Source: Eleusine coracana subsp. coracana (Eukaryota > Streptophyta > Magnoliopsida > Poales > Poaceae). Taken from it: 64,000 nucleotides of DNA. Position numbers and translations under genes: made by a program. The notes beneath the pieces were generated by a model. That model saw only the letters and a program-made list of their open reading frames with translations, was not told where the DNA came from and ran no database searches. Location of the stretch: the NCBI GenBank assembly GCA_032690845.1, contig CM064421.1, forward strand, positions 41,654,963-41,718,962. Direction: 5' to 3'. This document shows positions 23,092 to 34,800 of this stretch, one piece after another; within the stretch, counting starts at the first letter, position 1; every line of letters begins with the position of its first letter.

Positions 23092-24906
23092 TGCCCTGCC
23101 TCCACTCCAACTGACTCTCCCTGTTCTGCGCGCGGTCTGTCTCTACCTAAATGGGCTGGAAAGAGGGGTAGCTTTTCGTGCCCTGGGTCCAAGAGAGTGT
23201 GTGTGAATCGAGCGAGTTGGATGGGGAGGACACCGGATTGGATGAGCAGGTCTCTTATTGGGAGTTGCACTGGGAGCGGAGCCGTACGAGGAGTGAGCAG
23301 TCTGCCGTGATTGCAGTGTACTGGTACCCAGCAGTCAGTACTCCGATCTTCTGTTCGTGTATGCCTCGCTCAATATTCACTGACTGATAAGCCTGGTAAT
23401 TTCTTGTGGGCTGAAACTTTACCGTTTTCCTGACGTTTCAACCTCTGCTAAAGCAACTAAAAACAATTGACATTTTGTGTTTCGACACGAGAATTAAAGA
23501 GAAGTAAAAAAATAGGTATATAGAAAACAAGGAGGAGAGAAATAGAGATAAGACTATATTAAAAAAAGAGAAAATTATATCGGAAAGTAAGAATAATAAT
23601 TATTTTATGACACTTAAAATTAACTAAAATGTCAAATATTTTAAAACGGATTGAGTAAGTCGGATCGAACAAAGTATACCCGATCCGGTCGCCAGTTGCA
23701 GTCCCAAACGAGGAATTATATAGCCTTCGCGTTCGGCATTTGGCAGCAGCATAGTACTATATCTGATCGGCCAGTGCTGGTTCCAGCTCATCGGAGGCCC
23801 AGATACATTCAGATCTGACGAGGCAGCAGCGTTTATCTGATGTTAAGATAGTACGTACTAACCTGTAGTGCAGAGAGTATCAAGTGGAACACATGCAGCA
23901 AGACATCATGTGGGACTAGGAGTAGGAGGTGCCACACTACCACTACTAGTGCCAACAGTCCAAACGCTACATGGAACGGAACCCAGCTGCTCAGCCGAGT
24001 TGCCATTGATTGCTTCGCAGTGGCGCACGCAAACGCCGGAAATGTAGGGGGATCGACGGGCAACGTCGGACCAGAGGAGCAGGAATCGTGGACTCGTGAG
24101 CGCGTGACCATGCCACCCACACCACGTAAGGAGGAGTACATATGAGCCTGTTCTGATGTCCGTGCATGGCAGCTGGAAAAAAAAAAGAAGCCATCGAAGC
24201 CCGTTCTTCAATGAGGGATTGATTGCCCAGCCGTTGAGCCAACGACTCACTCTTCTCTCTTCCCTCTCTCCCCCACTACATTCACCATAGATCACCGTAC
24301 TTGGGCAGTAAAATTCATGGAGAGACCCGTAATTAGCTGTGATGATACCCGGTCAGCAGAGTGAATCAATGCATTGTCTCTGTCTCCGGCCCCGCCCGAG
24401 ACAGCGACGAACCGCAAATCGAAAGCAACGGCCGCGGGGAAGACTGAAGAGGGAGGAGAAGACAACAAGCTAGGGGGCCGGGGTGGACCCCGCCGTTCTC
24501 TTCCGCTTTTGGACCATCCCCGAGCGCCGATCCCGGGGTTGTCGAGGCGACGCTCCTGGCTCTCACCACTGGCTGTTGCCGTGCCGCTTTCTCAGCTCCG
24601 AGGAGGAGGAGGGCAAGGCGCCCGTTTGATTGATTATTGCTCCTGCTTTCCTGTCTCTCCTCCTCCCTCGTCCTCGGCTTTTGCTGGGTGGTGAGGTGGA
24701 GCCTTGTCGGCTGCTGGAGCTTTGCTCATGGCAGTTTGCTCCTTTGGACTAGTGCGCCGATCACGTCCTGTTCGCTAGCGGTTGCCGGTATCTAAAGGCA
24801 GTAGGTGTACTGTTTTCATTGACTCGTCGCACTACTAGTCCGTGATCGTCTGACGCGCCATAGAGATTTCTATCAACTTGATTGACATCGCTGTAAATTT
24901 CGGTAG

Positions 24907-25590
24907 TAAGACTGTCCGCACGGGGACGTCATCTCGTCCTCTAGGATGACTTTAGCGTAAAATGGTCTGCATCGGATACTGTAAATGCTACGGTAACAAA
25001 GAGTACCATAAACGAATCCGCTATTGCTAGCGGCATAGAGAAGAAACGCTACCGGACGGAGTGAGGAGGAGGATGGCCGATGCGCCGCCTCTTCGAAGCC
25101 GAGGGACGAGGAGGTCGGCGGAGGGGCCGACACCGTCGGACACGAAGCACCGCGTCCAGTCTCGCTGAGTCGTGGAGGAGAAGGAGGAGGAGGCGGCGCG
25201 CGGGGGAGGTGGAGGCGCGCGATGGAGGAGGGCGGCGCATCCGGGCCGCCGTCGCGACGGGGAGAGAGAGAGGGTGGCGGCGAGGCGAGATAGAGAGGAG
25301 GGCGGCGAGCACTGCGGGCAGCGAGGCTCGACTGCGAGCGGCGGCTCGAGGGCGAGAGACAGAGAAAGAAAAGAGAGAGATTGGGAAGGGAGGAAAGAGA
25401 GAGGAGAGAAAAAAAAAGGAAAGGACAAGCTAACATGTGAGTCCCAGAGAGAGTTAGTTGAGATAGAGGATGAAATATAGAGTATGACGGATGCGAGAAA
25501 AGTTATTATAGAGGAAAGAATATTACTGACTAGAAAAGAATATTCGTTTTAGAGGATGGATTTAGAGTACCACGAGTACAGTCAGTCTAA
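24907..25590. mobile_element. Candidate TIR element with TAA target duplication (PIF/Harbinger-like)
   Basis: The sequence from 24910 (GACTGTCCGCACGGGGACG...CATCTCGTCCTCTAGGAT) is mirrored loosely at the right end (ATCCTCT-type block as AGAGGATGGATTTAGAG..., ending ACAGTCAGTC at 25587). TAA flanks both ends at 24907-24909 and 25588-25590, the target length of PIF/Harbinger elements. The terminal repeats are imperfect and the interior (25080-25430) is GA-rich low-complexity sequence. No transposase is present. The superfamily call is tentative. Confidence 0.45.
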
Positions 25591-25674
25591 ACTCAAAAGG
25601 CGTGTTTTTATACCCGTACAACAACTACTGTTGAAAAACTTGTAAAAAAAACTACTGGTGAAAAGATTTGAGCA

Positions 25675-26170
25675 GCTTGGTCTAAGGTGGCCAAACGGGC
25701 GGCCATTTTGAGCCATGCCGAGATAGCCTTAGGGCTCCACTGCTGGCCCATGCACGGTTCTAAAATACAAATTCGTGTCGGGCCGGCCCACTAGGCACAT
25801 AACTAAATATGGCCGAATAATTTAATTACAGTCCATTAACACTTAAAAGTGATGAAAAATAAAGAGAAATAAAGTGGTTCGTGAGATTTGAACTCAAAAC
25901 CTTCACTAAAGTAATAAGATGACTTACCAACACATTTGTAAACTCTTTTTTACTATAATATAAATATAATTATATTTAAGCAAACTTTATCGGGCCGTGC
26001 CGTGCTGTCCCTCGGGTCTGGCCCTTGGCCCAAGCACAGCCCTTACCATAGGGCCGTGCCGACACGGACCCTAAATTGAATGGGTTGTGCCGTGTTTAGG
26101 TCGTGCTTTTTTTTGCGTGCTTTGTACCGGCCCACTCGACCCGGCCTCTTTGGACAGCTTTAGCTTGGTC
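25675..26170. mobile_element. Non-autonomous hAT-type element with 8-bp target duplication
   Basis: The element spans 25683-26162 (480 bp). The perfect 8-bp direct repeat GCTTGGTC flanks it at 25675-25682 and 26163-26170. Imperfect terminal repeats begin TAAGGTGGCCAAACGGGC on the left and, read inward from the right, TAAAGCTGTCCAAAGAGGC. Both subterminal regions are rich in GGGCC/GGCCC and GTGCCG blocks (25690-25800 and 25990-26150), as in a widespread grass hAT family. The AT-rich centre has no transposase. Confidence 0.85.
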
Positions 26171-27299
26171 CACCATTTCCAACATCTTGGACTCGAATGC
26201 ATAGTTGAGCCTTTCTGTTCAGGACATTTAAGATGGGCTTGAAACGAAGGTCGAGCCGGAATGAGAACGGAATCGAGATAGCTTTTCACTTCATTTGGGC
26301 CTAAATACAATTGGGCTGTGGAGGGAGAACTCGCCCAGCCACAGTGGGTTTGGTTGGTGGTAGGCCATCTATCAGTTTGCTCCTTCGAATACTTTTCGTG
26401 CCGGATGCATTTTTGAAGCAAGTGCATGGAAGTTAGGTCGGAAAATATCTCGCGGGAAGGCAGGAGGCAGCAGGTCGCGGCGCACCAAAGAGTCCAAGAG
26501 CGGACGAGAGTGGAGTGTGAGATTTGCTTTAGGAGTAGAAGAAAACGGAGTGGGGTGCGTGGTGGAGTGGAGTGGAGTGGAACCGGAAAGGAGGGACACG
26601 TATCTTCCTTGTAAAGTTCAGGTGCCGCTTGCTGCAAGCAGCATATACCGAGGAGGAACATTGCCGCGATTCGGCAAAAAATATCACAGAGCACGGATGA
26701 CCTGCGAAGAAGCGATTCTGTTTTCTTTTGAGCTTTGGTATCGAAGATGCTCGCTCCGGCGGAGGTGAGGAGGCGACATACGCCCCCACTCCCAGGCGCC
26801 GTGTCAACGGATGGCTCGGCGCCAGGCGAGAGCAGCTTGTTGCTGAGACAGCAGGCGGGCAGTTGGCTGCCCCTCTTTGGCTCGTGGCGTTGACCTGCGA
26901 CCACAAGACAACAAAAGGCAAGCGCATTGCCGTGATGACGCGCTCGCCCGGCCTTGAATGCTGGTTGGAATTTCCTTACCTCACGGCTCACGCTCACAGA
27001 GCGCCCAAATCCAGCCCAGCGACTGCTTTATTTCATATTCCTTGGTTCTAAAATATTTTATATTTTAGCTAATTTTATTTATATTAAAATAATTATCATT
27101 TTTATTTTTTATATAATTTTCTCTTTTTTTAATATATTTTTATCTTATATCGAAATCAAAACGTTAATTATTTTGAAACGGAGTAAGCGCTTGTTACCTT
27201 CCGGTGCGCCGCCGCGTGCAGCTGGTCCGCGAGTGGTTGGATCGCCATACATGCTCAGACCCGTACCTGCGGAATAAGAAAAAAAAAATCTGACGATGG

Positions 27300-27412
27300 C
27301 CTTATCGCACCTAATCTCAGCGGCGTAGTGGCATTATGTTAATGCTGCACTTAGATATAGACAATTAGATAAACATCACGGCTGTCGCACGGGCAGAGGA
27401 TATATACTAGAT
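27300..27412 (+). mobile_element. Possible Helitron-like 3' terminus
   Basis: The run GGCTGTCGCACGGGCAGAGG followed by ATATATACTAG at 27380-27412 resembles grass Helitron 3' ends (GC-rich hairpin, short spacer, CTAG). The base after CTAG is A rather than the expected T, which weakens the call. No 5' end was found. Confidence 0.25.
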
Positions 27413-28052
27413 GATTAAGAAATCCAAGTCTTCCCGATGATTGCTTCCGCGTCGGCAATCAACTCAGACCGCCACGCCACTCCTCCGAAATCACATGCGG
27501 TTTAACCTTTTCTCTCCCGTGCACCGGTCTACGGGTCACGGGTCGCTTCCTAAAACTTTGTCAAGGTCGGGACACCGCACATATCCAGTCCACAAGCGGA
27601 GAGACGCGCTGGTCAAAACCGTATCGCCGTGCACGTCGCGGTGGCTCCATCGGGAACCAACCCGGTTCCTTAACACGGGAACGGGCAAACGACCAAAAAC
27701 AAAAAAACTTACGCGCATTCTGTGAATCCTCCGGGAACACACAGAAACCAGCCGGCAAAACAGCCGACGCCGCCGGCGCAGTCCCTACTCCACTACCCGG
27801 CTAGCCGCGCGCCCTCGCTTTGGAACAAACAAAACAATAAATACGAGTTAAACAATTGAGTTTTTCCCCCATTTCACGTCCTCGTCAGTCGTCACCGGCC
27901 CGCTCCATTTCCTCGTGGGTGCGCGGCTTGCGAAAGTCAACTGAGCCGCCCGCCCGCCGCTCGCTCCCCCTTCTCTCTCTCTCCTCGCTCGCCCGCCCCG
28001 CCGGCGAGACTCGCTGCCGAATCCACCGAAATCCGGCCCGGATCCTGCGGCG

Positions 28053-30977
28053 ATGTTCGGCGACTCCGACGGATCCAAGGACCCCGGCGCCGGTCCGCCG
28101 GGGTCCAACGCGCCGGACCCGACCTTCCCCAACCGGGAGCTCACGCTCAGCAGCTACCTCTGCGACAAGCAGCCCATCACCTCCGCGGCCACGGCCGCGG
28201 CGGGGCCCTCGTCGCCGCCCAACCCGGCGGCCGCCACGGCGCCAGCCGCCGCTGACGACGCATCCAAGCTCTGCGTCGAGCGGGACTTCCTCCACCTGTC
28301 CGCGCCCAAGCGCGGGGATCCGCCCGGCGACGACTCGTCCGTGGTCGGGGGGAAGAAGCCCCGCCTCGACTCGCTCCAGCTCTCGCTCTCGCTCTCCTCC
28401 GACGCGGCGCCCGCGGGGACGTCCTCCCAGCCGCCGGCGCAGCTCGCGTCGCTCCTCCCGTCCGCCCCGCAGGCCGACGCCGATCCGCGGGGCGCCTCCG
28501 CGGCCGCGGCCGCGCCGCCGCCCAGGCGGACCTACAGCGCCACGACGGGGCGCACGCGGAGCATCAACTCCGACGACATGTCCTACTCCTACTCCGTCTT
28601 CTCGCACAACCCGAGCTGCTCCCTCACCCACAACTCCACCGACATCTACGCCGCCGGGGAGGGCACCAACGGCTCCGTCCACAGCCGATTCAATTTCCGC
28701 CCCATGGGGGACGGTAGCGTCGCCTTCGCCACGGCGCCGATCAAAGAGGGTGCCTCCTCCTTCTTCCCCACCGAGCTCCCCGCCAGGATGGTCTCGGCGG
28801 CACCGGCTGCGCCCAGCGTGGGCGGTAGCTTTGACGGCAGCCGCGGCGGCATGCATTCGTCGCGGCCTGAGAGGATCCTGCGTGAGATTGTGTCGGACTC
28901 TGTACCTACCATGGCGCAGGTGCTGCAGGATTTACCGAGCGAGACTTTAGAAGTGCTGCGGGAGGCTGTCAGGGGCATGATTGATGCTCCAGAGAAGAGG
29001 GATGACCTCGCTAGCCTGCAACGCAAGCTAGAGCGGCGGTCAGACCTGACTGCCGAGGTGCTCGGCCGGGCAAACAAGACTCAGCTGGAGATCATGATGG
29101 CCATCAAGACTGGTATGGCCGTGTTTGTCACTGGTAAGGGACGAGTATCTAGCAGCGAGCTTGTGGAGATGTTCCTAATGACCCGGTGCCGCAACCTGAA
29201 CTGCAAGAGTGCGCTCCCTGTGGACGACTGTGAGTGCAAGATCTGCTCCACCAATAAAGGGTTCTGCAGCGCGTGTATGTGCCCGGTGTGCCACAAGTTT
29301 GATTGTGCCGCAAACACCTGCAGCTGGGTCGGGTGTGATGTCTGTGGCCATTGGTGCCATGCTGCATGCGCCCTGGAGAGGAACTTGATCAGGCCTGGGC
29401 CGACCCTGAAAGGGGCGATGGGCACAACTGAGATGCAGTTCCAGTGTGTCGGCTGCAACCATGCTTGTGAGTTGTTTGGATTTGTTAAGGAGGTGTTCAA
29501 TTGCTGCGCAGAGAACTGGAAGGCTGAGACACTGCTGAAAGAGTTGGACTATGTTCGTAAGATCTTTGCTGCTAGTGAGGATTTTGAGGGGAAGAGTCTC
29601 CATGCGAAGGCTGAAGAGGTCCTCAACATGCTTGCAAAGAAAATGGTTTCCCCTTCGGAGGCGACAAACAACATGCTACAATTCTTCAAATGTGAGATTT
29701 CTTTACTCCTTTGCATTCAAGCGTGCCATATATATACATGAGTTTCTAAATGCATTCTTGCTTGCTTCGTTTTTTATATAAGCACAATCATGAATTGTAG
29801 GTAGTAGAACTTTTTATATTTAGGTTAGTGATTAATAATATTAGTTGATGTTATGCTAGTCTACCACAGTTATGTAGATGTTGTCTTCCTTATGTCCTGT
29901 TATTTATCCTTCGTTTGACACTGATGCTGCGGAGGTTTTCCCATTATATGATGGGATGTTTATCCTTTTTACATGGCTACCACTCTACTTGTACTCCTGA
30001 TCCTTTCATTTTTCTTTGGTCAATGGAATCTTTGTTTAGTTTAGTCGAACCTGATATGGATGAACTAAACCCTGAATTGTCGACTGCTTGAGGACTTTGG
30101 ATCCATTTGTATTTTTGTAGCACCAACTCTTATCACTTTATGATGCCTAAGCTCATTGTAGAATCCTCCTTAGACACATGGACACTTCTGTTAGTCATGC
30201 ACCTGCTTTAAGTGTTGTGCTGAATTTCTTTGTTACAGTAATAATGTCAAGCATTATTTGAAAACAAGGAAAACATATTGTTGAAAGTTGAAACTAGGTT
30301 TTCCTAATGCCCGTAGTCTAATTTATGATGTGTCAGGACTCAGGAGTCTGATGCCATCTTTTATTAAGAATATTTTATGACTTGTAGTAGCAACTCTAGC
30401 TAACTTCTTAATTTTCACAGATGGAGTTACGGACTACTCTGTTACTGGCAGTAAGTCAAAAGGTATATTGGCAGCTCAGACAAGTAAATCGGCAGATATG
30501 CTTCATCTCCAAGCTCCCACCATCACTCCACCAAAATCCTCGTTCAACTTCAAGCCCAGCACATCCATTCTTGATACACAGCTAGATGCAATTAAGGCCA
30601 GCCCAAAACCACTCTCTATTGAACCCCACTTCAGCTCCACCTCGAAGGATGATGACTCTTCTAGCTTGGAGACCATTGTGAAGTGCAAGGAAGCTGAGGC
30701 AAAACTCTTTCAGAAACTGGCTGATGATGCCAAGAAGGAGGTAGAGAGCTATCGTCAGATTGTGCGTACGAAGACTCAGAAGCTGGAGGAGGAGTACACC
30801 ATGAAGCTTGCTAAACTGTGCTTCCAGGAGACTGAGGAGAAGAGGAGGAAGAAGATGGAAGAGCTCAAGGCGCTTGAGAATTCACACTATGACTACCAGA
30901 AGATGAAGCTGCGGATGCAGACCGAAATTCAGGGCTTGCTTGAGCGGATGGAAGCCACAAAGAAGATGTGGGTATAG
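28053..30977 (+). CDS. OBERON3/TITANIA-type PHD-finger protein
   Basis: A nuclear protein of about 731 residues in two exons (28053-29691 and 30421-30977, split codon T|AT). OBERON/TITANIA proteins bind chromatin and maintain meristems in Arabidopsis. The N-terminal half is family-specific: RELTLSSYLCDK (30-41), VERDFLHL, an EAR-like LQLSLSLS near 109, then MSYSYSVFSHNPSCS and AGEGTNGSVHSRF. A conserved helical block starts RPERILREIVSDSVPTMAQV (about 271). An atypical PHD/zinc region lies at about 378-475 (CRNLNCKSALPVDDCECKIC, then CSWVGCDVCGHWCHAACAL). The last 120 residues are strongly charged (KRRKKMEELKALENSHYDYQ) and predict a coiled coil for dimerisation. The start is supported by similarity starting soon after it and the GC-rich exon. 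The long N-terminus with ELTLSSYLC favours OBE3/OBE4 over OBE1/OBE2. Confidence 0.92.
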
Positions 30978-32228
30978 ACTCCAGTTATCAAATTGTCTGC
31001 TGCAACTGCTGTAGCTGAATACCTGAGACATGTCGTTATTCATTAGGAGAGTTTCCCTTCTGAATTGTTGTATTTCTTGTCCAATCTTGTGTTATGATCT
31101 ACCTGTGGGTTGTAAGCGGATGCCTAACCTTGTGCTGGTTGATATAACTGTCCAGCATTCCATTAATGGCTTGCCAATTTATGTTGTATATCATTTGCAG
31201 ATATTTTTCATGTGCAGAATGGAGTCGTTGGTTAATGACTTTGACATGTTCCCCTATGCCGTAGCCGTAGTCGGGCTCGACATCTCCATGGGAATGTTCC
31301 GCGTGCTGTCATCGTCATATTTTCTTCAGGTTTCCATTTTCAGGGCAGTTTTCGTTTGTCTCCAGGTGTCCATCTGGAGGAACGAAACGTGTCAATGTAC
31401 GTTCAGGACTTCAGGTGCTTGGCTTGAGGAATGGAATGAGCCAGTGAGGTGATCCAATACGGGCATGTCTACTACTATAAGCACAAGGGTATGGTGTTAT
31501 GGTATTAAAATTGCACGGTGGTCCGGCGCGGCGCGAAAGATCCATTACTGTACAGTATAGGACTTGAATTATAACACGAGATAGATGGTCCCGTCCCGTG
31601 ATAGTAGTAGACTAGTATTCTATTCCATGACAGGATAAGTGATTTTGTGGGACGGGACGGGGCAGCGCGCCACAAAAACCGGACAAGAAACCTTATCAGT
31701 TACCACTAGTGGAATCCCGCGTAGATTTGCCAGTTCAGTTGTTATTCCCTTGATGATCATTCATATCTTCGCGAGGCCCACTCTGCTGCAAGTTGCCGTC
31801 TCCTAGCCGCACTCTGAGCACCTCCGCGGGTGACCACCGATGACAGTTGACAGCCAGTGCAAGTTGCTGCTAGTACAGCTCGCGATCGCAACTAGGAGTT
31901 GGCTGTTGGCTGTTGCTGCCTGTTTGGAAAGACGAACCCTGGTCTAAAGGGTAAAACAGAAATCAGACGCTGCCTCTTTCTCGCCGCGACGGCGCCGTCA
32001 ACCAGCAATTGGACAGACAGAGAGTTGAACAAGTGCGAAGCAACATCATGCAGTATTTAGCAATTCACACGGCTCTAGCTCTTGCACATACCACTGTACA
32101 AGAAATAATAAGAATCTGATCAAGCACGAGACCGTGACGACGATCTGATCGATCAATATCAAACAAGAATTGACCAGTCGCTAATTAACGAAGAACAAAC
32201 GGCACGACGAGTACACCAGCTCAGCCTA

Positions 32229-32265
<37 letters not shown>

Positions 32266-32274
32266 AGTGATCAG
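30978..32274. other. Intergenic space between convergent genes
   Basis: This contains the 3' UTR of the OBERON-like gene and the 3' UTR of the C2H2 gene on the other strand. The plus-strand open frame at 31030-31452 has no family resemblance and is probably UTR. An (AG)n tract sits at its right end. Confidence 0.55.
32231..32262. repeat. (AG)n microsatellite in the C2H2 3' UTR
   Basis: Sixteen uninterrupted AG units, 12 bp beyond the stop codon of the zinc-finger gene. On the transcribed strand it gives a CU-rich 3' UTR segment. Confidence 0.9.
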
Positions 32275-32931
32275 TCAGAGCCTAAGCGTGAGGTCGGGCT
32301 CCTCCACGGCAAGTGCGACAACGTCGCTCCCCGCGGTCGGCGCGGCGACGGCGGCCGGCCGGAAGCTCCCGGGCCATCCGAAGCTGAGCTCCTCGTCGCC
32401 GACCAGGAACGGCATCGGGGCGAGCAGCCCGCGCGATTGCCTCTGGTCGGCGGTCGCAGCGACGTGCCGGTGCTGCTCAGAGTAGGCCGCTGACGCGTGG
32501 GCCTGGATGCCGATCGGGTACAGGCCGGAGCCGTACAGCGGCAGCGACGCCACGTCGGCATAGTAGCCGTACGGCGCCGCCGCGTCAATCCGCAGCGCGC
32601 GCCTCGCCAGCGTGCGCTCCCGGCGGTGCGCGTTCTGGTGGCCGCCCAGCGCCTGCGAGCTGAAGAACTTGCGCTGGCAGTAGTTGCACGTGAACACGCG
32701 CGCCGGCTCGCGGGCGGCGGCGGCGGGGGGCGGCGGCGGAGCGCCGCCGTCGCCGGTGCTGGTGTCGGTGGTGCTCGACTCGGTGGTGGCGGCGGGGACG
32801 GTGAGGGAGAGGTCGAGGCTGAGCCGGCCCGAGGAGTTGGAGGCCTCGGTGTTGGACGCGGCCTGGCTGCTGATCTCTGACGCCTCGTCGCACGCTTCGT
32901 GGAACACCTCCATCTCCTGCTTGGCGTTCAT
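32275..32931 (-). CDS. Single C2H2 zinc-finger transcriptional regulator with EAR motifs (ZFP/KNUCKLES class)
   Basis: An intronless 218-residue coding region. One plant-type finger, CNYCQRKFFSSQALGGHQNAH (about residues 82-102), carries the QALGGH signature that contacts DNA. LSLDLSL (about 38-44) and a C-terminal DLTLRL are EAR-type repression motifs, so the protein probably recruits TOPLESS-type co-repressors. The finger is followed by a basic RRERTLARRA segment that may act as a nuclear signal. The middle is Ala/Pro-rich. The family (ZFP1-8, GIS, KNU) governs trichomes, hormone response and floral meristem determinacy; I cannot choose a subgroup. The 5' UTR is probably split: an acceptor at 32983-32985 (TGCAG, minus strand) and a donor at 34614-34615 (GAG|GTAATT) would define a 1.6-kb leader intron. 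Confidence 0.88.
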   Translation of the reverse strand: MNAKQEMEVFHEACDEASEISSQAASNTEASNSSGRLSLDLSLTVPAATTESSTTDTSTGDGGAPPPPPAAAAREPARVFTCNYCQRKFFSSQALGGHQNAHRRERTLARRALRIDAAAPYGYYADVASLPLYGSGLYPIGIQAHASAAYSEQHRHVAATADQRQSRGLLAPMPFLVGDEELSFGWPGSFRPAAVAAPTAGSDVVALAVEEPDLTLRL

Positions 32932-32981
32932 GTCTGAATGATCGCGGCAGTCTTGTCGCCGTTACTTGCCTTCTTTGTCTT

Positions 32982-34800
32982 CCTGCATTCAGAGGACACA
33001 TCAGCTCATGTTAGCAAGGTTGTGTGTGTGTGTCTGGCTCTGATAAGATGCTCGGGATCATGATTCTTATGTGAACATGGGAGGTTAGGTAAGCACAAAA
33101 ATACAGATGCATGCATCCATGATGAAGCTACAACATGGGTTTTGAGGGTAGAGCGAGTATTTTTAAGTGAGGGGAGATACTTTGTAAGATGTGCGCATGC
33201 ATAAACTAAGAAGAATCTAAGTGTTTTCAGTCTCAGCTCACTAGTGTGCAGGTGAGTCATAATCCATAACTTAGGTCTTTGGACACGACTGTCTGTACGG
33301 CGATCATGAGCTTATGACAAAACAAATTGATTACTGCAGATGTGCATGTCTAATCACTAATCAGACAGAGTTGTGGATAAACTATAGAGTATGGAATGAT
33401 GTATGACTCTTTTGGCTGAAACTGCTTGCGGTTTAAGCGACTCTCAAGGTGGCCCTTGCTTATCCATTCAGACCATTGACCATCTTATAGTTAGAGGCGG
33501 CAACAAAGCTTCTATTCACAGAATTACTGCTTAAAGTCTCTTTTCCAAGAAAGAATAGCTGAGCTAAAGAGTAGGTAGTGCTACTTTGATGCAAAAATGT
33601 ATGTGGACGGCAAAAATGCAACAGGGGAAACAGCATATTTCCGGACTGTTCTATGTTCTGCTTAACAATCATGACAAGCATCTGATTCATTGTTTGGCCT
33701 GGATATGCTACTTTTAATTCCATGTTTGAAGACAAAACTGGGAAAAGCTTGCCTTCTTTTCCCCTGAGAATCTCTAAATTGGAACCTTATCTAATAGAAG
33801 GCAAGAATAGCATATCCAGTAGTTTTCAGAAAAGATGGAGGCTCTGTTGTGCACATCTAACCATATTCAGCCAAATTATGGTTACCAGGATAAAAGGCAT
33901 AGGCTCAGTTTCCTAAAGAAAACACTGGTTAGAATGATTTTGTTCTCCAGATAAAATATCATTCTAACCAGTGTTTAGAAATTCTCCCGTATTTTGCACA
34001 TAATACAAATTTTATTTGATGTGATCATGAAATTTTCCAATAGAAAAATTCAGATAATTTGAAGCGTGCTACTATCTGATACCGAGTGCTGAATGGCACA
34101 TAGCAAAGATATCTTGTTTGGCTAGATAAGTTAGCAAAGCATCTGGATCAGGGATTACGGATTACGCTACTTCTGCGAAGCATGGGAAGCAAGGAAACAT
34201 AAATATCGGAACAGGATACTAACTCATTGGTTGCATCTGGTCGTACCTAAAGTACCATCACAACATAAACATGATACGCTAGAAACATGCAAACATTGTT
34301 ATTTCACATGGATGCCGAAACAACTAAGTGGTTTCATGTGAGAATTCAACTGCCATGTCAATTAACACGAAGAATTACCAACATAGCAAAAATGGAACTC
34401 ATCACAACCCAAATCCAAGCCAAACACTAGAAAGATCTGAAACACTTCCAGGACTAAAAGGTCATCACAACCCCAATTCATCTGAAGTTCCTTTTGGTTC
34501 AACCGAGCATGCACAGAGTACAAAAACGAACCCCAAAGTTCATGAATTCAAGAACAGAAGCTAAAAAAGCACCACCAGTTTCAAGAACCACATAGCAGAG
34601 GGAAAGCAGAATTACCTCGAACGAACAATCCAGTGCAGAATTCTGCTGGCCGCTTCACTGCATCAGAGCCAAGCCTGAGGAAGATGCGGAGAAACCAGCA
34701 AGGTCAGCCTTGTGTGTGTTCACCAAAGGGGGAGAGAAGGAGAAAGGTAGAGAGAAGCAAAGAGAAGAGGAGAGGGTGAAGTGGTGTGGGGTGGTGCTTC
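32982..34800 (-). other. Probable 5'-UTR intron and leader exon of the C2H2 gene
   Basis: Read on the minus strand, a CT-rich leader (34617-34790) is followed by GAG|GTAATT at 34616/34615 and a matching acceptor TGCAG|GAAG at 32983, 50 bp before the ATG. The region between is AT-rich with no credible protein. This is inferred only from splice consensus. A 57-bp perfect-stem hairpin lies within it at 33920-33976. Confidence 0.45.
33920..33976. repeat. Short perfect inverted repeat (19-bp stem)
   Basis: AAACACTGGTTAGAATGAT at 33920-33938 is the exact reverse complement of 33958-33976, with a 19-base loop; flanking T and A runs extend the pairing. It lies in the presumed leader intron of the C2H2 gene. 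It could be a tiny MITE or a small-RNA hairpin; the sequence does not decide. Confidence 0.8.

Larger units (their letters stand above)
23092..28052. other. Gene-free interval, about 5 kb, between divergent genes
   Basis: This holds the promoters of the XTH (-) and OBERON-like (+) genes and several transposon remnants: a TIR element at 24907-25590, a hAT-type element at 25675-26170 and a Helitron-like end near 27412. An AT-rich patch at 27040-27186, ending GAAACGGAGTA, and another ending AACGGATTGAGTA at 23655 look like worn MITE ends. Minus-strand open frames at 26071-26997 are not recognisable proteins. Confidence 0.6.

Noticed and set aside
26071..26997. 308-codon minus-strand frame
   Set aside because: Low-information composition, overlaps the end of a hAT-type element and has no family resemblance.
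27885..28950. Long open frames opposite and in the second frame of the OBERON-like exon 1 (323 and 364 codons)
   Set aside because: Shadows of a very GC-rich coding exon; only the frame starting at 28053 shows family motifs and continues past them.
31030..31452. 140-codon frame after the OBERON-like stop
   Set aside because: It is most likely 3' UTR; no homology is recognised and the sequence is AT-rich.
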